Positions 9,236 through 18,895 are shown, counted from the stretch's first letter. The stretch: DNA of 64,000 nucleotides from an uncultured Sutterella sp. (GCA_905212345.1 CAJMEC010000001.1:1-64000); one strand, 5' to 3'. The notes: generated by a model not told the origin, from the sequence alone. Made by a program: numbers and translations.

Positions 9236-11385
9236 AATATCGCCTAAGATACGGTGCGAGTATCGGTCTCGCCATAGTGGTGGTTTTATTGTTCTTACTA
9301 ACCTCCGCCGGTTCTACCTCCCACAAGCTTGAACCTTATTTCCCCTTGCTTTTGGTCATCAATGCTTTGGTTGTTTTCGGCTTATTGGTTGCCGTTATCT
9401 CATTAATTTCCAGACTCATTAAGCGGTTTCGCCAAAAACAATTCGGCTCACGAATGTTGGCATCGCTTGTCTGCACCATTTCTCTGGTCGCCCTTTTACC
9501 GTCATTGCTGATTTACACCATTTCCACACACCTAATCTCGCAAGCTTTTGACTCTGGTGTTGATTCAAGAGTGGAAACCGCTTTGGATTCTGGCGTAGCT
9601 CTTGCACAAAATTCTTTATTGAGAATCCAAAATGATCAACTTGTCACCACCCGCACCATTGCGGATAAGCTCAGCACCATTTCATTTGAGGAGATGAGTG
9701 ATGAGTTGATGCGTATGAGCGATCTGACGAATTCGGCCATTTTGTTCTTAATTGACGGCAATGGACAAATCATTACCCAAACTTCTCCCTTGGGTTCTAT
9801 TAATCTTGCTATATCAATAAGGGATCTTCAGACTGTACGGCAACAGGGCTATTTTTCTAATCTGGAGGAAGACGCCGATTCAACTGATTTTCAACGAAAC
9901 CTGCTCAGAATCAGAACAATTGTCCCCATTAATAATCACTCATCTTCCGATGAACTTTTTCTGCAGGTCAGTATTGAAATTCCGGAATCCGTTGCCCATA
10001 ACATTAACGCCGTCACAAATGGCCTTCGAGACTATCAACAGATTATTTTCTCAAGAAGTGGGTTGCAAACTATCTACCACTGGTCGTTGATTTTAACGTT
10101 GATCCTAGCTGTTCTCTGCGCTGTTTTAGCGGCATTTTCCTTCGCCAGCCGAATGACTGCGCCGATTCGACAACTGGCGGAAGGCACACGTCGAGTAACC
10201 GGTGGTCACTTCCAGCCCATTAAAGAGTTCACGGGAGCAGACGAAATTAATGAGTTAACACGTGCTTTCAATGTGATGGTTCGACGTGTTAATGATGCGA
10301 TGGACACATTGGAAAGCAGAAGAGAGAGGTTGGAACAATCCAATATTTTCCGGGAAAGAATTTTGGAAAATCTCTCCACTGGCATCATCGTACTGGATCA
10401 TCTAAAACGTTTGCGCTCTGCCAATATGGGAGCCGTTCGAATCCTAGGCAATAGTGTTTTACAAATTGGCGTTTCGCTCCAAGAGGCAAATCCCGATCTT
10501 GCGAATCTGATATTACCAATGCTTTCAGGAAACTCACGGACGGTTAAGCAGGAAAACGTTTCACTGTCGGTAGACGGCAAAAAAGAGCCGCTCACGCTCA
10601 TGCTTCGGACTTCGTCCGTTCCTCTTAATGATGGTCCCGGTTACCTGATCGTGATTGATGATATGACACAAGCTGTTGCCGCCCAACGAGTTATTGCTTG
10701 GGGTGAGGTCGCTCGACGTATGGCTCATGAAATCAAAAACCCATTGACCCCCATACAGTTAGCGGCCGAACGCATGCAAATAAAACTTTCCAAACATTTG
10801 CCAGAGGAAGACATCATTTTATTAAATCGCTATACCAACACGATCGTTGAGCAGGTTTCTTCCATAAAGCAGATGGTCAATGACTTCCGGGATTACGCAA
10901 AACTTCCTAAACCCACATTAAGGCCTTTAAATTTAAACGCTGTGCTCGATGATGTTGCATTACTTTATCGACAGGCTGGGGGTTTTGTGTCGTTATCTTT
11001 AGAGGATAACATTCCTGAAATTTTGGCGGATCGCGCCCAGTTACTACAAGTTCTTCACAATCTTTTATCAAACGCCAAAGAAGCCTCTAAAAATGAAGCC
11101 GAATGCAAAATTTACCTATCCACGCATTTAGAACGTGATGGTAAGGAGAAAACTGTTATCCTCACAATTCGGGATAATGGACCGGGCTTTAGCGAGCAAA
11201 TACTGGAACACGCTTTTGAGCCTTACATCACCACCAAAGACACTGGTACCGGCTTAGGTTTACCCATGGTGAAAAAAATTATTGAAGAACATGGAGGTTG
11301 GATCACGCTGGCGAACGGGTCCGATTCCAATGAACAGAAATCAAATGGTGCTATAGTTACAATTGGTTTTGTCAATTTAGCCTGA
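9232..11385 (+). CDS. ntrY: NtrY-like sensor histidine kinase
   Basis: Membrane sensor kinase of the NtrY group, linked in other proteobacteria to nitrogen and redox control. Three membrane helices lie near residues 8-28, 38-60 and 75-98. A periplasmic sensor region follows, then a fourth helix (about 284-305), HAMP (about 307-360) and a PAS-like region (about 370-480). HisKA carries the phosphorylated H499 in MAHEIKNPLTP. HATPase_c carries DNGPGFSEQ and TGTGLGLPMVKKI. Length 717 aa is normal. It overlaps the DUF4390 gene by four bases and lies 29 bases upstream of its response regulator. All catalytic boxes look intact. Confidence 0.92.
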   Translation: MKYRLRYGASIGLAIVVVLLFLLTSAGSTSHKLEPYFPLLLVINALVVFGLLVAVISLISRLIKRFRQKQFGSRMLASLVCTISLVALLPSLLIYTISTHLISQAFDSGVDSRVETALDSGVALAQNSLLRIQNDQLVTTRTIADKLSTISFEEMSDELMRMSDLTNSAILFLIDGNGQIITQTSPLGSINLAISIRDLQTVRQQGYFSNLEEDADSTDFQRNLLRIRTIVPINNHSSSDELFLQVSIEIPESVAHNINAVTNGLRDYQQIIFSRSGLQTIYHWSLILTLILAVLCAVLAAFSFASRMTAPIRQLAEGTRRVTGGHFQPIKEFTGADEINELTRAFNVMVRRVNDAMDTLESRRERLEQSNIFRERILENLSTGIIVLDHLKRLRSANMGAVRILGNSVLQIGVSLQEANPDLANLILPMLSGNSRTVKQENVSLSVDGKKEPLTLMLRTSSVPLNDGPGYLIVIDDMTQAVAAQRVIAWGEVARRMAHEIKNPLTPIQLAAERMQIKLSKHLPEEDIILLNRYTNTIVEQVSSIKQMVNDFRDYAKLPKPTLRPLNLNAVLDDVALLYRQAGGFVSLSLEDNIPEILADRAQLLQVLHNLLSNAKEASKNEAECKIYLSTHLERDGKEKTVILTIRDNGPGFSEQILEHAFEPYITTKDTGTGLGLPMVKKIIEEHGGWITLANGSDSNEQKSNGAIVTIGFVNLA

Positions 11386-11414
11386 CCTTTTTTCTCAGAC
11401 TCTTATTTATTTAA

Positions 11415-12062
11415 ATGGCAAACATTCTTGTTGTAGATGACGAAGTCGGAATCAGAGAACTTTTTAGTGAAATTCTCTCCGATGAGGGTTATACCGTTAC
11501 TGTTGCTGCCAATAGTGCCGAAGCCCGACGAGCATTGCGCTCATGTTCCCCCGATGTAATTTTGCTCGATATCTGGATGCCAGATACCGATGGCATGTCG
11601 TTGCTTAAAGAATGGGCTTCTCAAGGACCTCTTCCTTGCCCGGTCATCATGATGTCGGGCCATGCCAACATCGACATGGCTGTAGAAGCTACGAAGTTCG
11701 GGGCTTATTCTTTTTTAGAGAAACCCACTTCCATAAAAACGTTGACGGAAGCCTTAAGGGCTGCGTTGGCCGCAAAGCAAACGATGGAAAGAACAGCCGC
11801 TTTAAAACAGGCTGCTTCGGACTCCGCTGAGAAAAAGGCTGCCAAAGAAGAAACACTCTCTCATACTCTTGGAGAGTTAGTTGATTTTTCACTTCCCCTA
11901 AGAGAAGCAAGGGATCAATTTGAACGTGCTTATTTTGCACACCTTCTCGAACAAGAAAATTACAGTATGACCCGTGTTGCTGCCAAAGCTCAACTTGAAC
12001 GTACGCATCTCTACAGAAAGCTACGACAATTGGGCATTGAGTGGACAAAGGAAGAGTCTTGA
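11415..12062 (+). CDS. NtrX-like response regulator without AAA+ domain (REC + Fis-type HTH)
   Basis: Partner regulator of the NtrY-like kinase. The receiver domain occupies residues 1-120 with phosphoacceptor D52 in ILLDIWMPDTDG and the conserved lysine in LEKPTS. A charged alanine/lysine-rich linker follows (about 125-158). Next is the stretch FSLPLREARDQFERAYFAHLL, which in NtrX lies between the AAA+ domain and the helix-turn-helix, and then a Fis-type HTH (about 178-212). The whole sigma-54-interacting AAA+ domain is absent, giving 215 aa against roughly 450 for classical NtrX. It therefore resembles RegA/PrrA in layout and probably acts by direct DNA binding (inference). DNA targets are unknown. 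Confidence 0.85.
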   Translation: MANILVVDDEVGIRELFSEILSDEGYTVTVAANSAEARRALRSCSPDVILLDIWMPDTDGMSLLKEWASQGPLPCPVIMMSGHANIDMAVEATKFGAYSFLEKPTSIKTLTEALRAALAAKQTMERTAALKQAASDSAEKKAAKEETLSHTLGELVDFSLPLREARDQFERAYFAHLLEQENYSMTRVAAKAQLERTHLYRKLRQLGIEWTKEES

Positions 12063-12103
12063 TTTTTTCTTGGGGACGCAGACTAAGCTTGTAACCATAA
12101 CTT

Positions 12104-13501
12104 ATGAAGATTTTGATTTTGGGAGCCGGCCGCGTTGGCCGATCCGTTGCTGAAACACTGGTCAGTGATGCCAACGATATTACGATCGTTGATGAATCTG
12201 CCGAGCGCATTGCTTTGATGCAGGAACGGTTCGACCTCAGAGGTATTGTCGGAGACGCCAGTTCACCGTCAGTATTAAGCAGTGCCGGCGCAATGGATGC
12301 TGACTTACTGATCGCCGTGACTGCCAACGACGAAACAAACCTCGTGGCCTGTACTTTGGCAGCGCAAATTTTTAACATTCCTATGCGCATTGCACGAGTC
12401 AGAGACAGCGAACTCAGACATTACCCCAGAATTTTAGGTGATGAAGGTTTTCGGGCCACTAGTGTTATTTGGCCTGAACTGGCTCTCGTTACACAATTTT
12501 CGAAGCTCATTACCTTCCCTGCTGCCCAGCAGGTTCTTAATTTTGCCGATGACAAGTTAACCCTCTTTACAGTCAATTCCATCGAAAACGCCCCTCTTAC
12601 CGGAAAAACTCTGGAAGAAGCTTTTCGGTTATTGCCTCAGGCGAAGATGCGTTTTATCTCCATATATCGCCGCAATAGAAGGTTGGAATGTCGGAATGAC
12701 ACTGTCATTGAAGCGGATGATGAGATCACTGTATTGGTTTCCAGTGACTGCGCTGAAACGGTGATTGAAGCGTTTCATCCTTTCGAAAAAGCCGAGACAA
12801 TCGTACTAATCAATGGAGGAGAGTTATCGGCACTGTTAACCGACAAACTTGAGCCCACCCGCTCAAAAAGAAGAGTCAAAATTTTTGAAGGGAAAAAAGA
12901 AATTGCTGAAGACCTCTCTCATCGTCTCACCAGCAACCGTGTCTCCGTATCTCTTGTCAAACATGATGATACGTTGACCTTGATGCAAGAAGGGATTGAT
13001 CAGGCCGATGTCGTGGTTGCATTATCGAATAATGACGAAACCAATATCATGGCGGCGCTACTGGCTAAGCGTCTGGGAGCAAAGCGCAGCATTGTTTTGT
13101 TGGAAAATCAAGTCTATTCTGACTTGGTACGCGGAACCGAGGTTGATGTTACAGTGTCACCTACCCAGGCCTCACTCGGTGAATTATTAAGACATATTCG
13201 TTATGGCGATGTTGTTAATGCTCAAGAGCTCTACCAAGACAAGGCCGAAGCTTTGGAAATTATTGCCCACGGCACCAAGAAGAGTTCAAAGGTTGTCGGC
13301 AAAGCATTAAAAGAAATTGCCTTTCCGAAAGGTGTCTCTGTGGGAGCTATTGTTCGGGGAGAAGGAGATGATGCCAATGTGCTCATGGCCGAACCCGATC
13401 TTACCGTTATGGACGATGATCATTTGATTTTGTTTGTTCCAAACAAAAAAGTGATCCAACGCATTGAACACTTATTTGAAGTGGACGTTGGCTTCTTCTA
13501 A
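12104..13501 (+). CDS. trkA: Trk potassium uptake regulatory subunit TrkA
   Basis: Cytoplasmic NAD(H)-binding gating subunit of the Trk K+ channel. It has two tandem RCK units. The first starts with LILGAGRVGRSVAE (about 4-17) followed by VDES and GDASS. The second begins near residue 231, with a weaker glycine motif (LINGGELSALL), and contains the typical ALSNNDETNIMAALLAKRLGAK. RCK_C domains follow each Rossmann unit. Length 465 aa fits the family. It is 41 bases after the response regulator and 11 bases before trkH, so the NtrYX-type pair and the K+ transporter probably share a transcript, an arrangement known in Betaproteobacteria. Confidence 0.95.
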   Translation: MKILILGAGRVGRSVAETLVSDANDITIVDESAERIALMQERFDLRGIVGDASSPSVLSSAGAMDADLLIAVTANDETNLVACTLAAQIFNIPMRIARVRDSELRHYPRILGDEGFRATSVIWPELALVTQFSKLITFPAAQQVLNFADDKLTLFTVNSIENAPLTGKTLEEAFRLLPQAKMRFISIYRRNRRLECRNDTVIEADDEITVLVSSDCAETVIEAFHPFEKAETIVLINGGELSALLTDKLEPTRSKRRVKIFEGKKEIAEDLSHRLTSNRVSVSLVKHDDTLTLMQEGIDQADVVVALSNNDETNIMAALLAKRLGAKRSIVLLENQVYSDLVRGTEVDVTVSPTQASLGELLRHIRYGDVVNAQELYQDKAEALEIIAHGTKKSSKVVGKALKEIAFPKGVSVGAIVRGEGDDANVLMAEPDLTVMDDDHLILFVPNKKVIQRIEHLFEVDVGFF

Positions 13502-13512
13502 GAGAGTTCACC

Positions 13513-14985
13513 ATGCTCCGAACTTTAAAACGCCTCCTTTTCCCAGTACTCAACGCATTAGGGCCTCTGCTCATCTTTTTAGCCGCCGCTCAGTTGTTGC
13601 CCATTGCCATTGCCTATCGGGATGGAGAAAATGTCCTTTCGGAGTTTTTTACTTCGGCTGTCATCAGCTTACTTGTCGGCCTGCTGTTTCTTTTTTCTAC
13701 CAGGCGCTTTAAGCGTGAGCTCGAACCTAGAGACGGATTTCTACTGGTTACGCTTTCGTGGTTCACAGCCGCCATCTTCGGCTCCATCCCATTGGTTTTG
13801 TTGCTGCCCGAAGTCCCCTATTACCGACTATTTTTTGAAGCAGTTTCCTGTCTGACCACAACAGGCGCTACAGCTCTGACCAATCTGGCTGATTTACCTC
13901 TTTCTCTTAACTATTGGCGTTGTTTGCTCTCTTGGTTAGGAGGCATGGGGATCATCGTTTTAGCTGTCGCCATTTTGCCTCTATTGGGTGTCGGCGGAGC
14001 TCAGCTATTTAAAGTCGAGAATTCCAATCTATTCAAAGACGATCGACTTACACCCCGTATCGCAGACACAGCCAAGGCTCTCTACAGCATCTACATCCTT
14101 GCGTCGGCTGCTTGTGTAACTGCGTATCACTGGGCCGGTATGAATTGGGATGATGCGGTTATGTTCATGTTTACAACCATGAGCCTAAGCGGAATTACAC
14201 CTTACGATCAAAGTATTGGCTACTTTAATTCTCCAGCTATTGAAATGGTTGCCGTCGCTTTTATTGTTTTTTCCGGCTTTAACTTCTCTTTGCATTTCAC
14301 CGCTTGGAGACAACGTTCTATTTCCGCCTATTTCACCGATATTGAAGCGCGTTCTTGGCTTTTTGTTTTATTGATCGGTATTTCTATTGTTTTTGGCGTA
14401 TTAACTTTTAATCACGTTTATCCGACGTGGGAAATTACACTAAGACATGCCGTATTCAATGTGGCTTCCCTTTTCTCAACAACAGGCTATACAACCGAAA
14501 ACTATGAACTCTGGCCATCATCGTTGGGATTTTTACTCTTAATTGGCAGTCTTTTTGCTTCTTGTTCCGGATCAACGGGCGGCGGTGTCAAAATGATTCG
14601 CATGCTCATTTTTGTAAAGCAAGCTATTCTCTGTCTTCACACATTACTTCGACCGCGAGATTTTCTGCCGTTAAGACTGGGGAAACATACCATTTCCAAT
14701 AATTTAGCCGCTAACGTATCGGCCTTTTTTGCACTACATGTCTCCGTCGTTCTTGTGTGCACCCTGCTGATTATGTTTTCTGGCGTCAATTTAACTGAAG
14801 CCTTCTCAACCGTTCTCGCCTGTATTGCCAACACCGGTCCAGGCCTTGGCTCAGTGGGCCCCGCCGGCAATTACGCATCGTGCAATCCCATGCATCTGTG
14901 GGTGGGATCATTTTGTATGTTTGTCGGCCGTTTGGAACTTTTCACTGTCTTTGTAATCTTTACGAGATCTTTCTGGCGAAGCTAG
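13513..14985 (+). CDS. trkH: Trk potassium channel subunit TrkH
   Basis: Membrane pore subunit of the Trk K+ uptake system, gated by TrkA. About ten hydrophobic helices are visible, with the repeated pore loops of this superfamily: LTTTGATALTNL (about 114-125), TMSLSGITPYD, LFSTTGYTTENY and CIANTGPGLGSVGPAGNY. Each holds a selectivity-filter glycine. Length 490 aa matches the family. The ATG at 13513 follows an AGAG ribosome binding site and is 11 bases from the trkA stop. The stop overlaps by four bases that of the convergent DUF1840 gene, so no terminator separates them. Confidence 0.95.
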   Translation: MLRTLKRLLFPVLNALGPLLIFLAAAQLLPIAIAYRDGENVLSEFFTSAVISLLVGLLFLFSTRRFKRELEPRDGFLLVTLSWFTAAIFGSIPLVLLLPEVPYYRLFFEAVSCLTTTGATALTNLADLPLSLNYWRCLLSWLGGMGIIVLAVAILPLLGVGGAQLFKVENSNLFKDDRLTPRIADTAKALYSIYILASAACVTAYHWAGMNWDDAVMFMFTTMSLSGITPYDQSIGYFNSPAIEMVAVAFIVFSGFNFSLHFTAWRQRSISAYFTDIEARSWLFVLLIGISIVFGVLTFNHVYPTWEITLRHAVFNVASLFSTTGYTTENYELWPSSLGFLLLIGSLFASCSGSTGGGVKMIRMLIFVKQAILCLHTLLRPRDFLPLRLGKHTISNNLAANVSAFFALHVSVVLVCTLLIMFSGVNLTEAFSTVLACIANTGPGLGSVGPAGNYASCNPMHLWVGSFCMFVGRLELFTVFVIFTRSFWRS

Positions 14986-15308
14986 GTAAGCGGTTCCCAG
15001 TGAACGTTGACCCCCTTATCGGCTGCCTTTCTTAATAGTTTCAAAAGTGCATAAAACCGAGTTTTGATGGCAACAGAAGCTAACATTGCGGGCTTTTCTT
15101 TAGCTTCATCCTCGTCTTCCGGCACTTCTGACTGAGCAATGGATTCGATAACTTGTTCCAATGAGGCAATGATTGAAGGCAGATCTTGCGCTAAAAAGGC
15201 TCCTCTTTCGTGGAAAATAATCCCTGCTTCTTTAAACACTGGTTCAACATGATTTCGCATCATGATGACTTCGCCACTAACTTTAGAACGGAAAACAACA
15301 ACCGCCAT
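14982..15308 (-). CDS. DUF1840 domain-containing protein
   Basis: Small soluble protein of the DUF1840 family, which I know mainly from Betaproteobacteria; function unknown. Seen: the family N-terminus MAVVVFRSKVSGEVIMM, then FHERGAFLAQDLPSIIASLEQ, an acidic stretch (PEDEDEAKEK, about 72-81), and a C-terminal helix pair rich in K and R. 108 aa, no signal peptide or membrane helix. A good ribosome binding site (GAGGAGAG on the minus strand) precedes the ATG. It is divergent from the UPF0149 gene, with a 66-base shared intergenic space. Confidence 0.85.
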   Translation of the reverse strand: MAVVVFRSKVSGEVIMMRNHVEPVFKEAGIIFHERGAFLAQDLPSIIASLEQVIESIAQSEVPEDEDEAKEKPAMLASVAIKTRFYALLKLLRKAADKGVNVHWEPLT

Positions 15309-15374
15309 CTCACTCTCCTCTAGGAAATTAGCTTCACTATAATGCTTCTAAACTCATTATTCTAAGTGATCCAC

Positions 15375-16046
15375 ATGACACGTCCTGCGTTTTCATTCCC
15401 ATTAAAAGAAGAAGAATTTGTTGAGCTTGACGAATTACTTGCTCAACTCGATGAAGAGAGCATGCCAATGGATGCTTCTCAAGCCGATGGTTTCCTAACC
15501 GCTCTTTGTCTTTTACCAAAAGAAGTAAGCCCTGCAGAGTGGATGCCCATGATTTTCACTGCGCCATCGGCTAAAGCCTCTAAGTTGGATGAAAAACGAC
15601 AGACTCGGCTCGAAGAACTCGTTTACAGACGCTATCGTGAAATAAACCAACGTCTTAGTCAATTAAAACCTATCGATCCGATCGTTTTCGAACCGGAAGA
15701 TGAAAATGGTCAGCCTTTAGAGGGTGAAGACGAAATTATTGCCTTGCAACCGTTTGCTTCTGGTTTTTTAGCTGCCGCGCAAAATTGGAGTGGTCTATTG
15801 GACTCAGAGGACTCAACAATCAGCTCCTGTCTTGTTGGCATATGGCGTCACCTGCCTGATGAGGAAATCGGAGATTTTGCCTCCGTAAGAGATGAACTTT
15901 TATCTGAATCACCCTTAGAAAATCTCGATGATGCGATTGAAGATATTGCCGTTTGCATCAAACAAATAGCGGCCATTACCCGAGGCTTTTCTGAAAAAAG
16001 AACTCACAAAACCGAAAAACCATATCGTCGATCAAAATATCGATAA
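15375..16046 (+). CDS. UPF0149 (YgfB/YecA) family protein
   Basis: Member of the YgfB/YecA family of small all-helical proteins of unclear function. The family hallmark is the segment PMDASQADGFLTALCLLPKEV (about residues 33-53), which indicates the helical YecA fold, followed by FASGFLAAAQNWSGLL (about 127-142). The tail is basic (KRTHKTEKPYRRSKYR) and lacks the cysteine-rich SEC-C metal motif seen at the end of some YecA proteins. I use the ATG at 15375 rather than the GTG nine bases earlier. 223 aa. It stands alone between two oppositely oriented genes. Confidence 0.8.
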   Translation: MTRPAFSFPLKEEEFVELDELLAQLDEESMPMDASQADGFLTALCLLPKEVSPAEWMPMIFTAPSAKASKLDEKRQTRLEELVYRRYREINQRLSQLKPIDPIVFEPEDENGQPLEGEDEIIALQPFASGFLAAAQNWSGLLDSEDSTISSCLVGIWRHLPDEEIGDFASVRDELLSESPLENLDDAIEDIAVCIKQIAAITRGFSEKRTHKTEKPYRRSKYR

Positions 16047-16050
16047 TAAC

Positions 16051-17433
16051 TTACCTTTTATTGTTTATTCGACCGGCCCAAACGACCAATATTAAGACAG
16101 GGATACCGATAACAGCGGTTCCGATAAAAAATAAGTTATAGCCGACACTTTCTACAACAAAACCGGAAAAGCCAGCTAAAAACTTCGGCAACAACAACAT
16201 GATTGAACTGAATAAAGCATACTGTGTGGCGGTGTAGGCTACGTTGGTCAAACCCGACAGGTAGGCTAAAAAAGCCACTGATGCGATTCCCGCTGCCAGG
16301 TTATCAGCGCTTACTGTTAATACTAAATAGGGGAGATGATGCCCTTGGGTTGCCAACCATGAAAAGAGTAAATTGGTCAAAGCTGAGAGCAATCCACCTA
16401 AAAATAAGGTTTTCATGACGCCCACACGGGCACTGATGAGTCCGCCCAGAAATGCGCCTGCCAACGTCATCACAACACCAAACACTTTAGAAACCGCTGC
16501 GACCTCTTCTTTTGTAAATCCCAAATCCTGATAAAAAGGATTGGCCATTACTCCCATTACAACATCTGAGATCCTATACGTTGCAATCAAGCACAAAACA
16601 ATAACAGCGTGCCAACGGAACCGAATGAAAAAATCCATAAACGGCATACAAGCCGCTTCATAAAACCACACGTACAGATTAACCATCCGTTCAGACCAAT
16701 GAGGATGCTTCTGTTGACATTCCAAGCGATGTTTAACGGTCTGCTCTGAAGTTGTTTCTCTTACATTGTTTCTTGGTTCCGGGGACAATACAACCGTCAG
16801 AACACCGACAGCCATACTCAAAGCCATTACACAGTAGGCAGCCTTCCAGGCCTGCGGGTCGTAACCACTTTCCACCGTTGTAAAAAAGGCCGCTAAGGCT
16901 AGGGCTCCTGCTCCGGCCCATATCATGGCCAGTCGATAGCCAGTTTGATAAGTTGCCGCTAATGCAGCTTGCTCCGATAAGTCAGCACTTTCAATACGGT
17001 AGGCGTCCAAAGCAATATCTTGGGTAGCTGAAGCAAAGGCTGTCAGCACTGTAAAACCAATCATTAACGACAGATTCTTCTGAGGATCTGTAAAACCCAT
17101 TGCCAATAGACTGCATAAAACCACACATTGAGAGAATAAAAGCCAAGAACGTCTTCGTCCCATAAATAAGGTCAAAAACGGTATACGAAGCTTATCAACA
17201 AGGGGAGCCCACAACCATTTAAATCCGTAAGCCAGTCCCACCCAAGTGACCATGCCGATTGTACTGAGTTCGATTCCTGCTTCCCTTAACCAAAATGACA
17301 GAGTTCCCAAAACCAAAAGCAATGGCAAACCAGAAGAAAAGCCAAGAAAAAACATTCTCAAAGCCGGCGCTTTGGTGTATACATGTAAAGCTGCTAACCA
17401 AGGATGCTGCGAGGCTTTAGAGCGAAAAAACAT
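16051..17433 (-). CDS. ampG: AmpG-type muropeptide permease (MFS)
   Basis: Inner-membrane transporter that imports anhydro-muropeptides for cell-wall recycling. About twelve hydrophobic helices are visible. Family blocks include FFLGFSSGLPLLLVLGTLSFWLREAGI (about 26-53), GLAYGFKWLWAPLVDKLR, LGRRRSW-like MGRRRSW and ATQDIALDAYRIE (about 152-164). 460 aa, near the 491 of E. coli AmpG. The start chosen is the ATG at 17433, two bases after the rsuA stop, with GAGGAA about 11 bases upstream; an in-frame start at 17469 would overlap rsuA. It is last in a likely xthA-rsuA-ampG transcript. Confidence 0.88.
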   Translation of the reverse strand: MFFRSKASQHPWLAALHVYTKAPALRMFFLGFSSGLPLLLVLGTLSFWLREAGIELSTIGMVTWVGLAYGFKWLWAPLVDKLRIPFLTLFMGRRRSWLLFSQCVVLCSLLAMGFTDPQKNLSLMIGFTVLTAFASATQDIALDAYRIESADLSEQAALAATYQTGYRLAMIWAGAGALALAAFFTTVESGYDPQAWKAAYCVMALSMAVGVLTVVLSPEPRNNVRETTSEQTVKHRLECQQKHPHWSERMVNLYVWFYEAACMPFMDFFIRFRWHAVIVLCLIATYRISDVVMGVMANPFYQDLGFTKEEVAAVSKVFGVVMTLAGAFLGGLISARVGVMKTLFLGGLLSALTNLLFSWLATQGHHLPYLVLTVSADNLAAGIASVAFLAYLSGLTNVAYTATQYALFSSIMLLLPKFLAGFSGFVVESVGYNLFFIGTAVIGIPVLILVVWAGRINNKR

Positions 17434-17435
17434 CT

Positions 17436-18125
17436 TTAAATCAGTTCCTCTCGTTGAATAAAGCGCCATTTCGAGGCAGGGAGATCATCAGGCAAACGGT
17501 AGCTACCCAAAGCTACGCGATGAAGGGCGCTTACACGATTGCCCACAGCCGCCACCATACGTTTAACCTGGTGGTATTTCCCTTGAGTTATTTGCATTTC
17601 AAAAACATGATCGTCAATCTGAAGCAGTTCATCCGCGGCCACTTTTTCGCGCTCGCCATCGAGCATAACCCCTTCTAATAAATGCCCGAACATCTCTTTA
17701 GTCATAGCATGCTTAGCGGTCACCCGATAGATTTTTGAGACATGTTTTTTTGGATGTGTCAAACGATGAATTAAAGCACCGTCATCCGTCAGTATTAAAA
17801 GACCGGTAGTATCTTCATCTAAACGCCCAACCGGCTGTACTCCCCGATTTCTTAGAGGAGCAGGCAGTAGCGATAAAACGGAAGGGTGATGCAATGGCTT
17901 TCGAGAGCATTCATAACCTGCCGGTTTATTCATCGCGATAATCGCTTTGTCAACGTAAGGCCAATCCACCCCATCCACACTAAAAATCAGATCATTTACA
18001 TCAAAATCGCCTTGGGGATCCTCGACAACCGTTTGATTAATCGCTACGTGACCATTTACGATGAGTCCCTTGCATTCATGACGCGTACCAAAACCCTGTG
18101 TAAAAAGAATCTGTTCGAGCTTCAT
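17436..18125 (-). CDS. rsuA: 16S rRNA pseudouridine synthase, RsuA type
   Basis: Isomerises a uridine in 16S rRNA (U516 in E. coli). An N-terminal S4 RNA-binding domain (about residues 1-60, RHECKGLIVNGHVAINQ) is followed by the catalytic domain with GRLDEDTTGLLILTDDG (about 100-116), where the first aspartate is the nucleophile, and by GKYHQVKRMVAAVGNRVSALHR. The combination NKPAGYECS with late QVKRMVAAVGN favours RsuA over RluB/E/F. 229 aa fits. I choose the ATG at 18125, which has GAGGTG six bases upstream; a GTG at 18131 overlapping the xthA stop is possible. Confidence 0.9.
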   Translation of the reverse strand: MKLEQILFTQGFGTRHECKGLIVNGHVAINQTVVEDPQGDFDVNDLIFSVDGVDWPYVDKAIIAMNKPAGYECSRKPLHHPSVLSLLPAPLRNRGVQPVGRLDEDTTGLLILTDDGALIHRLTHPKKHVSKIYRVTAKHAMTKEMFGHLLEGVMLDGEREKVAADELLQIDDHVFEMQITQGKYHQVKRMVAAVGNRVSALHRVALGSYRLPDDLPASKWRFIQREELI

Positions 18126-18127
18126 TC

Positions 18128-18895
18128 TCACACCTCATAGTCAACAATCAGAGGCGCATGGTCAGAAAATTTCTCTTCACTGTAAACCGACGTGTGGCGA
18201 GCTGTTTGAGCCAAAGCACTTGTGGCAATTTGATAATCGATTCGCCAACCAACATTTTTGGCACGAGCCTGCCCTCTCTGACTCCACCATGTGTATTGTT
18301 CCTTTGTTGGTTCCAATAATCGAAACACATCCACCCAGCCCTCAGAAAAAAGATTCGTTAGCCATTGTCTTTCTTCGGGCAAGAAACCGGAATGGGTTAA
18401 GTTGCCTTTCCAATTCTTAAGATCGATTTCTTTATGAGCGATATTGACATCACCACAAAATACGATTTCTTTTTCACTGTTTTTCAATTCTTGCAGGTGT
18501 GTCCAAAACGCATCCAAGAAGCGATATTTAGCCAACTGTCGTTCCGAAGAACTTGTTCCGGAAGGAAAGTAAACTGAAACAATTTTGTAATTATTAAACT
18601 CTGCACAAACATACCGACCTTCAGCATCAAATTCCTCATTTCCAAATCCAATCTGAACAGCAATAGGTTCTTGTTTGCAGTAAAGCGCTACGCCGGAATA
18701 TCCTCTTTTTTGAGCTGTGTGCATATAGAGATGATAACCGTGGTCATGCAACACTTCCGAACTAAAATCCGAAGCTTGTCCTTTGAGTTCTTGCACACAC
18801 AATACATCGGCTTGTTGTTGATCGAACCATTGCCAAAAATTCTTCTTCGCAGCCGATCTCAAGCCGTTCGCATTAAAGGTGATTATGCGTAACAT
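18128..18895 (-). CDS. xthA: Exodeoxyribonuclease III
   Basis: Mg-dependent AP endonuclease and 3'-5' exonuclease of base-excision repair. Motifs in order: ITFNANGLRSA (about 4-14), VQELKG with the metal-binding glutamate (about 35), YFPSG, the FCGDVNIAH block with catalytic D and N (about 146-154), and the C-terminal WRIDYQ ... FSDHAPLIVDYEV with the catalytic SDH. 255 aa. The ATG at 18895 matches the family start; an in-frame ATG four codons upstream is less likely. It is divergent from pyrE and first in a run with rsuA and ampG, whose reading frames nearly touch. Confidence 0.95.
   Translation of the reverse strand: MLRIITFNANGLRSAAKKNFWQWFDQQQADVLCVQELKGQASDFSSEVLHDHGYHLYMHTAQKRGYSGVALYCKQEPIAVQIGFGNEEFDAEGRYVCAEFNNYKIVSVYFPSGTSSSERQLAKYRFLDAFWTHLQELKNSEKEIVFCGDVNIAHKEIDLKNWKGNLTHSGFLPEERQWLTNLFSEGWVDVFRLLEPTKEQYTWWSQRGQARAKNVGWRIDYQIATSALAQTARHTSVYSEEKFSDHAPLIVDYEV

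Noticed and set aside
11689..12390. 233-codon minus-strand frame across the response regulator and trkA start
   Set aside because: Overlaps two confident genes on the other strand, with no recognisable domain or ribosome binding site.
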